Shown piece by piece: positions 24,401-36,400 of a stretch of DNA of 64,000 nucleotides. Within the stretch, counting starts at the first letter, position 1. Each line of letters begins with the position of its first letter. Origin of the DNA: Ovis canadensis (taxonomy: Eukaryota > Chordata > Mammalia > Artiodactyla > Bovidae); the NCBI RefSeq assembly GCF_042477335.2, contig NC_091247.1, positions 3,494,501 through 3,558,500 of the forward strand, given 5' to 3'. A program made the position numbers and the translations under genes. Below the pieces are notes generated by a model. The model was not told where the DNA came from. It did no database searches and was given only the letters and a program-made list of their open reading frames with translations.

Positions 24401-27400
24401 TTCACTGCCGGTCTCTTTCAGTGTACTTAGAATATTCACTTTAGTGTCATTGTTGCTATGCTACCTCTTAAGTCTGAGATTTTATTATTTATTTGTTTTC
24501 TGTTGTTCCTGGTTTTGTTTCTTGGGCCTTCTTATGGGTTACTTGACTATTTTTTAGGATTCCGTCTTGATATATTCCGTCTTATCATTTTGGGGTATAT
24601 CTGTGTAGCTATCTTAGTGGTTTCTCTGGGTATTACAGTATGCATATGTGACTTCCAGCAGTTGACAGTATTATTTTACCATTTTGAACGAGGTGTGGAA
24701 ACCTTTTTTCCATTTAGGTTCCTTTGCTCTCCCCACTTTTAAAAGTATTTAAAAGTCGTCATCGTCTGGAGTCCCTAAAGGTGTGGGCTGTCTCATCGGG
24801 TGTGATTTAGGGAGCTCACGGGGAGAGGGGTAGTCTGCGTACTCACAGTTTCGCCTGCTCTTCACACCCTTTCTCTTCCTGTTCTCCAGGGTTCCTCCAG
24901 GGCTCATTTCTTTAAATCCTGCTCTTTCTGTTTGGGGGGTTTCCTTCAGCCAGTCCTCTCAGGTTTGCTAGAGACACCCCCCCCCCCCCGCCAACTGTCC
25001 TTTGTCTGAGAGCGCCTCTAGTCCTTCGGTTCCTTAGGGATGGTCTTGCCAGATACGGACATTCTTCTCCTCAAGCACGTGTACCTGCCGTGTGCCGCTT
25101 CCCCCGCCTCCGTGGCTCGGAGGAGAAATGCACTGCCCAGTTGAGTTGTATTCTCTTTCTTTCCAGCTGCTCCAAAATATTTTGTCTTGAGTTTTCATAA
25201 GTTTGGTTATGCAGTGTCTTGGCCTGGGCTTCTTTGGGTTTGTTCTGTTTGGAGTTCCTTCAGTGTCTTGAAAGCTGTGAGTGCACATCTTTTGCCGTAT
25301 TTGGGAAGTTTCCAGCAGTTGCTTCCTTACCTACTGTTTAGCCCTGCTCACGCTCTTTTCAGAGACTCCCGCGATGCAGGCACCGGATCTCCTGTTACTC
25401 TTCCACAGGCCCCTGAGACTCAACCCGTTCTGTTTTTGAGTGTATTTTCTCTGTGACCCTATGCTCTGTTATCGCCACTTAAACTGTTGAGGCTGTTTGT
25501 ACTGTGCTTAGTCGTCCAGTCGTGTCTGACTCTGCAACCCCTTAGACCATAGCCCGCCAGGCCCCTCTGTCCATGGGGTTCTCCAGGCAAGAATACTGGA
25601 GTGGGTTGCCGTGCCCTCCTCCAGGGGATCTTCCTGACCTAGGGATCAAACCCAGGTCTCCCGCATTGCGGGCAGATTCTTTAACGTCTGAGCCATCAGG
25701 GAAGCCTTGAGACTATTCAGTGAGGTTTAAAATGTTACTCTATTTTTCTGCTCATTATCTGGCTCTTTTCATAACTCCTGTGTTGAATTTTTTTCAGTTT
25801 TCATTTGTTTCAAGAGAACCTGTGATTGCTTGTAGTCTTCTTTCAGATGGTTGTTGTAAAGTCCTTGGTCAGGTCACTCCATCAGACTCATCTTGGTGTT
25901 GGTATCGGTTGGTTCTCTTTTCTCGTTAAAGTTTTTCTTGGTTCTGGGTATGATAGGTGATCTTTGATCGTTTCCTGGTCATTTTGGCTGTTACATTAGG
26001 TGACTCTAGGTGTTACTGAAGTTTTTTTTTTTTTTTAATCATAGTAGGCACTCTCCCTGCTTAGGCTCAGCATGCAGGTCCCGGCCCACCATGTGGTTCC
26101 AGTGGCAGTTTACTGCTCAGAGCCTTCGTGGTGCCGTTTCATGGTGCATCTGGGGTTCCCACTGCCCCTGCTGGTGCTGCTTTCGGAAGCGGAGGGTGGC
26201 TCCTGGGCTGATTAGCCTGGTGCCTCTGGGCGAGGTGGAATTCTCTACACACAGGATGAGGAGTGTCCAGGCCGGGTGCATGTTGCGGCAGGCTACCCCA
26301 CACCTCTGAGAGTGTTTCCCGGGCTGCTTGTCATGGTGGGGTCCCACCGCTGGACTCCCCTTGTGCAGGCTGACGAGGGGGTGTCTCCGGCCTGGTGGGG
26401 AAGGAGAGGCGCTTCCAGGTTGGGTTCCTGGTGGAGTTGGGTGTTCAGGCTGCCTGTCCGTGGGGCTCCCTTCCTACCCCTTGCTGGTTCTGCCAGGATG
26501 GCCTGGGCCAGTAGGTGGGACTCCCCTCACCTACCCTGTGCAGCAGGAACGAGCCTGCTTAACTCAGCTTCTGTTTCCAGGCTGGGGGTCGGGAAGTACC
26601 AGGCCTGGGTCGCCTTTGCTGGGTGCGAGGTGGGAGGCGCCCTGTGCTGTGCTCCTCCAGTCTGGGGTCGTCTTGCGCCTTCCCCAGTCCTCTGCGGGCT
26701 CTCCTGTGAGTTGTCTCCAGGGTTTGTGGCTGTGCCCGGTGGAGAGGAGCAGGGAGAGACCGGTCCATGCCATCGTGTCCTGACCAGAGGGCCCTTTCTG
26801 GCCGCTTTACAGGACTCTCCTCTGTCTTTGGATTTTACCAGTGTTACAGGGAGGTTCTTTGGTCTGTAGATTTCTTTCTTCTTTTTTTAACTCCTGCTGG
26901 GGAGCGTGGATTTTACAGTACTGGAAGCTTCCTGCTGGCTGTCTGTTGGATCCTGTCTCCCCCTTTGCTTCCGCTCCCATCTTGCCTGCGGCGCTGGCAG
27001 CGTTTGCCGTTCCCCTTGTCCGCTGTGCAATGTGCTGCTCAGCAGTCCGGTGTGTCCGTGTAGTCACTGTATGTTTCTGTTCTGGAATTTCTTCTTGGTT
27101 TTTTTCTAATCTGCCAAGTTCTCTTCTCTCTCTCTTTAAGAATAATTTCCATTTTTCTGCCAGAAGTCTTAATCGTATCCTGTTCCCTTTCATTAAGAGG
27201 AGCCGTCGCAGGTCTGGCTGATGGCTCCAGTCAGGGTCCTCTGGGCCTGTTGCTTCTCTGGCTTTCAGCAGTTTGATTAGAAATGTGTGGGCCTTGTTTT
27301 CTTCGAGTTGGTTCTGTTTGGGTTTTCTGGGTTTGCTGCGCCCGTAAATTGGTATCTTACCAGACGTGGGTGGGTTCTGGGCACCATTTATTCACGTTTT

Positions 27401-30400
27401 TTCTGCCCCAGGCTCCCCTCGGTGGGAACAGTCACTGGGTCTCTGCTTTTCATTCCATCGTCTTTCTCTCTGCTGGATTATTTCTGTTGATCTGTCTTCA
27501 GGTTCACTGATTGTTTTCTCTGTTTTGTTTGTATTTTTAAAATTTAAGTTAATTTTAAATTTATTTTTATGCAATCTTTAAAGGTTACTTTCCATTTATA
27601 GTTATTACAAAACATGGCCACATTCCCTGGGCTCTACAGGATGTCCTTGAGCCGGCTTTGTGCCCGTGTGCTTTATTTGTAACCCCGCCCCCCGCCAGTA
27701 ACCACTAGTTTCTTCCCTATACCTGTGAGTTTGGTTCTGCTTTGCTCATCTTTTGAATCTGTCATTGAACTTCCTGTTGATAACTAGATTTTGCAGTTCT
27801 GAAGGTTTATCTTTAAAAGCTTATCTGTACATTTATTTGTGGCTGTGCTGGGTCTCTTGCTGTGCTCAGGTTTCTCTCGTTGCAGCGAGTGGGGGCTTCT
27901 CCTGGTTGCGGGGTGTGGGCTCTGGAGCATGCGGGCTCTCTGACGCGGCGTAACTGCCCAGTGGGTCTTCCTGGGCCTGGGATCCAGCTCTCGTCCCCTG
28001 TGTTGGCAGGTGGATTCTTCACCACAGGGCCACCAGGGAAATCCTGAAGGTTTTTTTTTTTTTTAAATAAGTTTTATTTCTCTGTTAATACCTTCTGTTC
28101 TTTCCATTTGTTGCAGGAGGGCTTCATGGAGCCTTGTTATAATAGATGCTGTGAAATCTTTGGTGATTCTCTCATCTGGGTCGTCTCAGAGTTGGCGTGT
28201 GTTGACCATCTTTCCCTCTGAGAATCGGTCACATTTTCCTAATGGATGGGGTTCTGGACATTTTGAATAGCGTGAGGCTGTTTTCTGGGTCCCTCTGGAG
28301 GATATTGGCATTTCTGGTGGTTTGTTTAGCAGCCGGGTTTCAGTAAACCCCATTAGGTTCCAGAACAGACATCTGTTTGCTGTTTATAGGCCGTGGGTTC
28401 CGAGGTCAGTTTGGTTCTTTGTGTCTGTCCTGCTCGTGCTTGGCGCAGGAGGGGTTCAGCCGTGAACGAGGATCCCCTTTGAGGCTCCCTCCTGTCCTGG
28501 GTTCTTTGCTCGTTCTGTCCTCCTCTCGGCCGGCAGGCCAGGGCCCTGCTCCCGAGCTGCCCGCGCCTGCACGTGGGGAGCTGGTTCTGTCCCTGGGTCT
28601 TGCCTGGTGGAGCGGGGAGGGGCGCTGGGCGCTGCCCCCGCTTTCTTTCTCTCCCGACTGGTGTCTTCAGCGAAGGGTGGGGTGCACAGGGGTCCAGAAT
28701 TAGAAGACCTCTGAGTGCTTGTTTCCATGACCAGCGTGAAGAAGTGAGTGCGTGCTCGGGGAGACTGTCAGCCACCTCCAGAGCCTCTGATGTGGCAGAT
28801 CTCGGCGGAACAAATGCTGGTGCTGGCAGGGCTTTCCGACCTGCTTGGTCTGGGGTGGGGCTGGACACCGCGGTGTGTTTTAAGGCTCTCTGTCGTGCTG
28901 TGTCATGGAGACCTGCAGCCTGCATTTTCCTTCGCCTGGGTGGGCACCTCCTGGGGGCCTCTGCCCCTGCGTGCTCCAGGTCTCTACCACCCTGCCCCAG
29001 GCGAGCGAGGTGGCCTCGGTTGACAGGACGGGGCAGAGTGTGGCGCACGGCAACAGGAAGGCACTTCCTTGACCGTCTTTTTAGCTTGGTTGATATTAAA
29101 ATTGATAACCGATACTTGTGTGAATTTTGTGGAGCTCCAAGCTCTGCTCTCAGCACCGTGACTTACTTACGTGTTGTGATTAAATCCTCACCCGACCCTG
29201 GGAGATCGGCCTTCACAGCGTCTGTGATTTGCCCCCGAGGCGAGGCTCTGACCGGCTGTGAGAGGCGCACCCGGTCAAGGCCAGGCCGCCGTACGCGGGT
29301 CCTGCTTGCATGAGACCTTGAGCTCTGACCCTTCTGCGTTGAGCTGTGGCTCTGTGTTAACCACAGGCTTGTCCAAATCCTCTCCTCTGTGGCCTTTCCC
29401 GTGGCCACCCTGGTGTCCTGAGCCTGGATCGCTGTGGTGTGGCAGACCCAGGTCTGCCCTGGCTCCCAACACTCCTGGTGAATCAAGGGCAAGGTCTCTG
29501 CAGACCTCGCACTGCAGACAGCCTCATACCTGTGTCCCCAACTCGACATCCTCCAGCCACCGTCCCGCCAGCAGCTCCAGGAGGCGGGAAGTGACTGCGA
29601 GTGGCCGGTGCGGCTGCATTTGGGGGTAATGCCCACACGCGGGGGTCTCCTGTCGCTGCAGATGACATCCCCGAGGACCTCAGGGACCCCTTTTACATCG
29701 ACCAGTACGAGCAGGAGCACATCAAGCCTCCGGTCATCAAGCTCCTGCTGTCCAGCGAGCTGTACTGCCGTGTGTGCAGCCTCATCCTCAAAGGGGACCA
29801 GGTGGCCTCCCTGCAGGGACACCAGTCTGTCATCCAGGCCCTGTCCCGGAAAGGGATTTACGTGATGGAGAGTGACGACACCCCTGTGACGGAGCCCGAC
29901 CTCAGCCATGCGCCCATCAAGATGGTGAGTGGCCTGGGCGGTGGGGGGCAGCCATGGGGCGGCCTCTGTGCCCCTGCAGCGCAGCAGAGTTGCTCCGAAA
30001 CTTCGGGCCTGAGACCACCTTCTCTCGGCGGGATGTGGCTGGGCTGGAACAGGGTGGGGGCAGCTTCCCCCGGTGTGTCCCCTGGGCAGTGCTGCCCCAC
30101 CCCGGCTGTGGTAAACCGAGTTGCGTTCAGAGGTGGCGACATGGAGTTGCTGAGCCTGCTCTGAGATTGTTTCACGTCTATCTTTTAAGAATTTTCGTGC
30201 CAAAATAAAGAAACAGACGTGCCTCTCCTCCCCTGAGTGTCCCCCTCCCCATCCTTCTCCGCAGCCGTTCACCAGCCTGGCGGTTCCGGGCCAGGCTGCT
30301 CCAGGTCGAGCCACCTCCTGGTGCCTCCCACATGACTTTAGCTTAGGCCGTTCTCAGGCGTTCTGCGTTCTCTGGTTTTTGGCCTGGCTGGTGTGTTTTG

Positions 30401-33400
30401 GGTTGGGAGGATGTTACGGATTCCCGGGAAGAAAGGGTTACAAGGCGTGAGTTCAGTGTGCAGACCCCTGACTGCCTGGGGCCAGCGGTGGTCACGTGCC
30501 CGTCTCGTGCCTTCTCCCTTGGCTGAGCTCTCACGGGATCCTTGGAGAGGAGGATGTGGGGCCAAGCCGACCTGACCCCAGGAGGGCTCAGGTGTGGGTG
30601 TGGGGAGGGTCTCTGCCTGACTCTGGGCTGCGGGGCAGGGGAGGGTGACCGACTGCTGCCTCTGCCTGCAGAGCGCCCACATGGCGATGGTGGACGCCCT
30701 CATGATGGCCTACACCGTGGAGATGATCAGCATCGAGAAGGTGGTTGCCAGCGTCAAGCGCTTCTCCACCTTCAGCGCCTCCAAAGAGCTCCCGTACGAC
30801 CTTGAGGATGCCATGGTCTTCTGGGTCAACAAGGTGAGCGTGGGGGCCCTGCTGGAGGTGGGCGAGCGGCCTGAAGCTCCAGGGGTGCCCCGTGGGTGCG
30901 GGTCCCTTCTCCCCGAGAGCATCACCTTCCTGTGTGTCCTGCTGAGACGCGACCCAGCCGCAGGCCCAGGAGACTGTCCGCTGCGGTTCAGACAGACTGG
31001 CTCCTCCTGTGTGTGCAGATGGAGGGTGAAGGGCTGCGTTGTGTGTTGGTGGTCCCGCTTCATAAATTCCTGCTGTTTTTATCTCAGGCACCCAGTGTGC
31101 CTTCATTGAGGTCTCAGTTTCAGAAGGTGTTTTGATTAAGAGGAAAGGGTATCTTCTTGAGCGCTGTTTTCTCCTCTGGCGTTTAGAAGCTCTCAGTGTG
31201 ACCGTCTGTACGATCCATGTGAAGAATGTTCGCTTTCCGTGTTGTGTGGTGATGGGATTCCACTGGAGCCTGTGGTTATTAAGCCCCTTCCTGTAGACGG
31301 GTGCTGCGTGTGGGGCACTGCACTCACAGAGCAGAGGGGCAGACGCGGGGCGGCCCTCGGGGGTGGTGCTCCGTGAGCGGAGCCTGTGCGTTTCTCACTG
31401 TGCAGCTCACACACGCGTTCTTGTCGTGTAGGGCTTTATCCAGGGTCAGCCGAGGAGCAGGGCAGAGCCTGGCGGGGCCTGCACGTCTCGGGGAAGACGT
31501 TCTGCCAGGACGTCTGCTGAGACGGTGCCCCCACTCTTGGTTCCTCCCCCGTGCAGGGGGGGGCCTTGGGGATGAGGGACACCCGGTGAGGTGGGGGCCT
31601 TATGCACCTGCCAGCTTCACGTGGAGGTGCAGGTGGGAAGCGGAGGCAGAGCGGGGCCTGGCCGGGTGCAGGACGAGGGTTCCGGCGTCTGCGCTCTGCC
31701 CGTCCTCAGTGGTGGCAGTCTTTCCGATAAGCCGTGAGTGGCTGTGTAGAGATACCTCACGGTGTTGGTTGGCATTTCCCTAACAACTAAAGGTGTTTCT
31801 GTGTGTTTTGTTAGGTGTCCATTCAGATAGTTGGCTCAGGTTTAATGAGGCGGCTTGTCTTAGTGAGTTCCAGGAGTATTTTATGCATCTGAAGATCTGG
31901 AGATCCGGCGCCTTCTGTGGTGTATTTTCTTGTGTTTTCTTGTTTCAGCGTCAGGATGATGGCTGGTGTCAAAGCAGGTGAGCTGGCAAGCATTCGCTCC
32001 TTTATTCTGTGAGACAGTTTTGTACAGTTGGTATTATTTCGTCCTGAAGTCTTTGATGGATTCACTGCTGAAGCCATCTGGGCTTGGGGTTTTCTTGGTG
32101 GGAAGGTTTTAATTATGAATTTGACTTCTTCAGTGTACGTGTAAGGTATTTAGGATTTCTGTTTAATTTTGTGTCAGTGCTGGCAACTTGTGACTTTCAA
32201 GGAATTTGTCAATGTTGTTTAAATTTCGACTTGATCATCACGTTCCTATTTCTTTGTCCTTTCGTGTGTGTATGGTCCGTAGTGATGTCCCCTCTCGTTT
32301 CCCGCTCTTAGTAATTTCTGTCTTTTTTCCTTCCCTTTGTTGGTCTAGTTTGTCAACTTTATTAACGTTCTAAAAAACCTGCTTTTGTTTTTTATTTATT
32401 TCTCCAGTTATTTTCTATGTAGCGTCTCTTCTTGCTTTCATTGTTTTTTATTTATTTTGAAATTAGTTTTCTCTCCTTTCTGAGTAAAGTGGGAGATTAG
32501 TTCTTCTGTGCGCTTGCTCATTTTGATATGAACGTTTAAAGTTAGTAGCTCCTCGTTACGTGGCGCTTTCGCCACACTGTGTGCACTTGTCTTACATGCT
32601 GTGGTCTTCTTTCTCTTTAAGATGTTTTATTTCACCTGTGGACCCTTGTTCCATCAGTGGGCTGTCTGGAAGCTTGTGGCTTAGCTCCCGTGTCTGGTAG
32701 GGTGGCTCTGGGCATTTTAGGGGGCGTTGGTTTCTCATTCTGGCGTGGTCAGAGCGCGCTGTGACTGCCGTCCTCCTAGGCTCACTGAGGCTTGTTCTGG
32801 GTCCACAGTGTGGTCTTGCCGGGTGTTCGTCGTACTCTCTGCTGTCGGCCCGGCACGCCGCACGTGTCCAGGTTGCTGTGGGCGGGGTGCATCTTTGGGG
32901 ACCTCACGCCCCATCAGGCAGGTTGCCAGAGGAGCACTGGAGTCTCCCGGCGTGGCTGCATCTGCCTGTTGGTCGTGCCCGTCCTTGCTTCATGTGTTTT
33001 TTGCGTGTTGCTACGTTTGTGCGCTGTTAGGATTTTTCTGTCCTTTTGTGTTCACACAGTGTCCCTTTATCGCAGGTGATGGTCCTTGCCTCCAGCCTTC
33101 TCATGACCAGCACATCTCTTCCCTTCTTCTTCTTTTTTTTTTTTTTTTTAAATTTATTTGTTTTCGGTTGCGCTGAGTCTTCATTGCTGTGCGTGGGCTT
33201 TCCCTAGTTCAGGCGAGCTGGGGCTGCTCTCCTTGCAGACCACGGGCTCTAGGGCTCCTGGGCTTCAGTAGTTGTGACTCGCGGGCCTAGTTGCCCCCGG
33301 CACATGGGATCTTCCCGGACCCAAGGGCTGAGCCTGTGTCATCTGCGTTGGCAAGCGGATTCTTCACCACTGGACCTCCAGGGATCCCCCTTCCTGTTAT

Positions 33401-36400
33401 GGTTAATCTCTCCTTGTCTTTCTGTTTAAAGTGGGTTTCTTACAGATCTCTTCCAGGCAATTGCAGTTTTAGATGAACCGCATTTAACCCAATGCTGGAG
33501 ATGCCTGGGTTTGCATTTCATCTGCTGCAGCATGTTGTTTTTATTGACATATGTGAAGAAAATCTGATTTTCCGTGGACGCGTAGTTGAAGAGAACAGTG
33601 TTTTCACAGTCTTCCCAGACAATCATACACATCATTTTTTCATGCTACCCCAAAACTTGGCTAGTTTCTTGAAGGTTAACCAAAATGTGAAATTCGAAAC
33701 CATTATTAATGAGCGTTTTTTTTAAAGTTGAGATATAATTCACATGCTGTGAAATTCTCCGTTTTAAAGTGTACCTTTCAGTGGAGTTTCACGGCGCTCA
33801 CCAGGCTGTGCGGCCGTCACCACCAATTCCAGACGTTTCATCACACCGGTCGCGTCTGCAGTCGCACCCTGTCGTCCCGTCCCCAGCCCCCGCCAGCCCC
33901 TCCTCTGCTTTGTGTCTGTGTGGATTTGCCTGTTGCAAACGTTTCATTTAAATGAAGCCTGCAGCGTGTGGCCCCTTGTGTCTGACTCTCCCCATTTGCC
34001 ACGGCACTGGCACCGGGCTTGCTTGCTGTGGGACTTAGAGTGCCGCTCCTTTTTGTAGTCATGTTTGTCGCGCTGTTCAGCCGTTCCAAGTTTTGGTTAG
34101 CCATTCCTCAGCTGATGGACATTTGCGTTTCCACTTTCTGGCTGTTGCGAATTCTGCTATAAATGTTCTGGGATGAATGTGTATGCGGCTGGGTCGTCTT
34201 CTTTCTTCGGCTTGTGTCTCGGGGTGGAATTGCCAGGTCGCATGGGCCCTGTGAAGAGCTGGCAGGCTGGCCGCAGCCGGTGCACCGTTTTCCTTTCCCC
34301 GAGCACCTGAGGTTTCTAGCTTCCTATGTCCTTGCTGATACGCACTTTCTGCTGCTTTGTTTCCAGCTGTTCTGGAGGGTATGAGGTGGTGTCTCATTGT
34401 AGTTGAAATTCACATTTCCCTGATGATGGGCTCGCCTGATAGCTCAATTGGTAAAGAATCTGCCCTCAGTGCAGGAGACTCAGGTTCAGTCCTGGGTTGG
34501 GAACATCCCTGCAGAAGGGAACGACTACCCAATCCAGTATTCTGGCCTGGAGACTTCCATGGATTGCATAGTCCATGGGGTGAGAAAGAGCCGCACACAA
34601 CTAAGCAACTTTCACTTTCCCTGATGGTTGTAACGTGGAACCTCTTTGCATGTGTTTACTGGCCATTTGTAGATCGTTTTTGGAGAAATGTCTGCATGGA
34701 TCTCACTTTAAAAGCTGACTGTCTTGTTCTTGTTGCAAGGTTTCTTTTATATGATCTAGGTACTAGCCCAGTGAACCTTTTTTTTTTTTTTTTTAACCCT
34801 GGTAGTAGATGACGTTTGAGAGGTCTTGCTGCTCTTTTCCTTTATGTTTATGTTTAGTTGAAAGATAATTGCTTCACACTATTGTTTTGCTTTCTGCCAT
34901 GCCATCAGTTCCAGAGAACAGCAAGGAGAGATAAGAAAGCCTTCTTCAGCGATCAATGCAAAGAAATAGAGGAAAAGAACAGAATGGGAAAGACTAGAGA
35001 TCTCGTCAAGAAAATTAGAGATACCAAGGGAACATTTCATGCAAAGATGGGCTCGATAAAGGATAGAAATGGTATGGACCTAACAGAAGCAGAAGATATT
35101 AAGAAGAGGTGGCAGAAATACACAGAAGAACTGTACAAAAAAGATCTTCACCACCCAGATAATCACGATGATGTGCTCACTCATCTAGAGCCAGACATCC
35201 TGGAATGTGAAGTCAAATGGGCCTTAGAAAGCATACTATGAACAAAGCTAGTGGAGGTGATGGAATTCCAGTGGAGCTATTTCAAATCCTGAAAGATGAT
35301 GCTGTGAAAGTGCTGCACTCAATATGCCAGCAAATTTGGAAAACTCAGCAGTGGCCACAGGACTGGAAAAGGTCAGTTTTCATTCCAATCCCAAAGAAAG
35401 GCAATGTCAAAGAATGCTCAAACTACTGCACAATTGCACTCATCTCACATGCTAGTAAAGTAATGCTCAAAATTCTCCAAGCTAGGCTTCAGCAATACGT
35501 AAACCGTGAACTTCCTGATGTTCAAGCTGGTTTTAGAAAAGGCAGAGGAACCAGAGATCAAATTGCCAGCATCCGCTGGATCATGGAGAAAGCAAGAGAG
35601 TTCCAGAAAAACATCTCTCTCTGCTTTATTGATTATGCCAACGCCTTTGACTGTGTGGATCACAATAAACTGTGGAAAATTCTGAGAGAGATGGGAATAC
35701 CAGACCACCTGACCTGCCTCTTGAGAAATCTGTATGCAGGCCAGGAAGCAACAGTTAGAACTGGACATGGAACAACAGACTGGTTCCAAATAGGAAAAGG
35801 AGTACGTCAAGGCTGTATATTGTCACTCTGCTTATTTAACTTCTATACAGAGTACATCGTGAGAAATGCTGGACTGGAAGAAACAGAAGCTGGAATGAAG
35901 ATTGCCGGGAGAAATATCAATAACCTCAGATATGCAGATGACACCACCCTTATGGCAGAAAGTGAAGAGGAACTAAAAAGCCTCCTGATGAAAGTAAAAG
36001 AGGAGAGTGAAAAAGTTGGCTTAAAGCTCAACATTCAGAAAATGAAGATCATGGCATCTGGTCCCATCACTTCATGGGAAATAGATGGGGAAACAGTGGA
36101 AACAGTGTCAGACTTTATTTTTGGGGGCTCCAAAATCAATGCAGATGATGATTGCAGCCATGAAGTTAAAAGACGCTTACTCCTTGGAAGGAAAGTTATG
36201 ACCAACCTAGATAGCATATTCAAAAGCAGAGACATTACTTTGCCGACTAAGATCCATCTAGTCAAGGCTATGGTTTTTCCAGTGGTCATGTATGGATGTG
36301 AGAATTGGACTGTGAAGAGGGCTGAGCGCTGAAGAATTGATGGTTTTGAACTGTGGTGTTGGAGAAGACTCTTGAGAGTCCCTTGGACTGCAAGGAGATC

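Larger units (their letters stand above)
22740..28360 (-). mobile_element. Mostly antisense L1-derived DNA
   Basis: Blocks such as 22960-23306, 23671-24014, 24201-24760, 25190-25480 and 28046-28340 read as diverged antisense L1. Segments between, notably 26040-27260, are T-rich or GC-rich and I could not assign them. Boundaries are approximate. Confidence 0.5.
15421..29661 (+). other. CAMSAP1: CAMSAP1 intron after coding exon 1 (14.2 kb)
   Basis: The first part (15421-16340) is the tail of the CpG island and unique DNA. It then holds a Bov-tA and a CHR SINE (16350-16672), a C-rich minisatellite (16949-17048), L1-like 3' fragments (about 17050-17290 and 22260-22330), largely unique DNA to 20690, and a MaLR-type LTR remnant (20697-21050). 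From about 22740 to 28360 most sequence resembles antisense L1, interrupted by BovB and SINE copies. 28400-29330 is GC-richer with no gene supported. Confidence 0.8.

Noticed and set aside
26276-27193. Open frames on both strands in the GC-rich intron segment
   Set aside because: They are surrounded by antisense L1-like DNA, probably derived from an unidentified repeat, and have no conserved domain.
28353-29156. 267-codon minus-strand open frame in the first intron
   Set aside because: No recognisable domain, no splice or promoter context, and GC-rich composition explains it.
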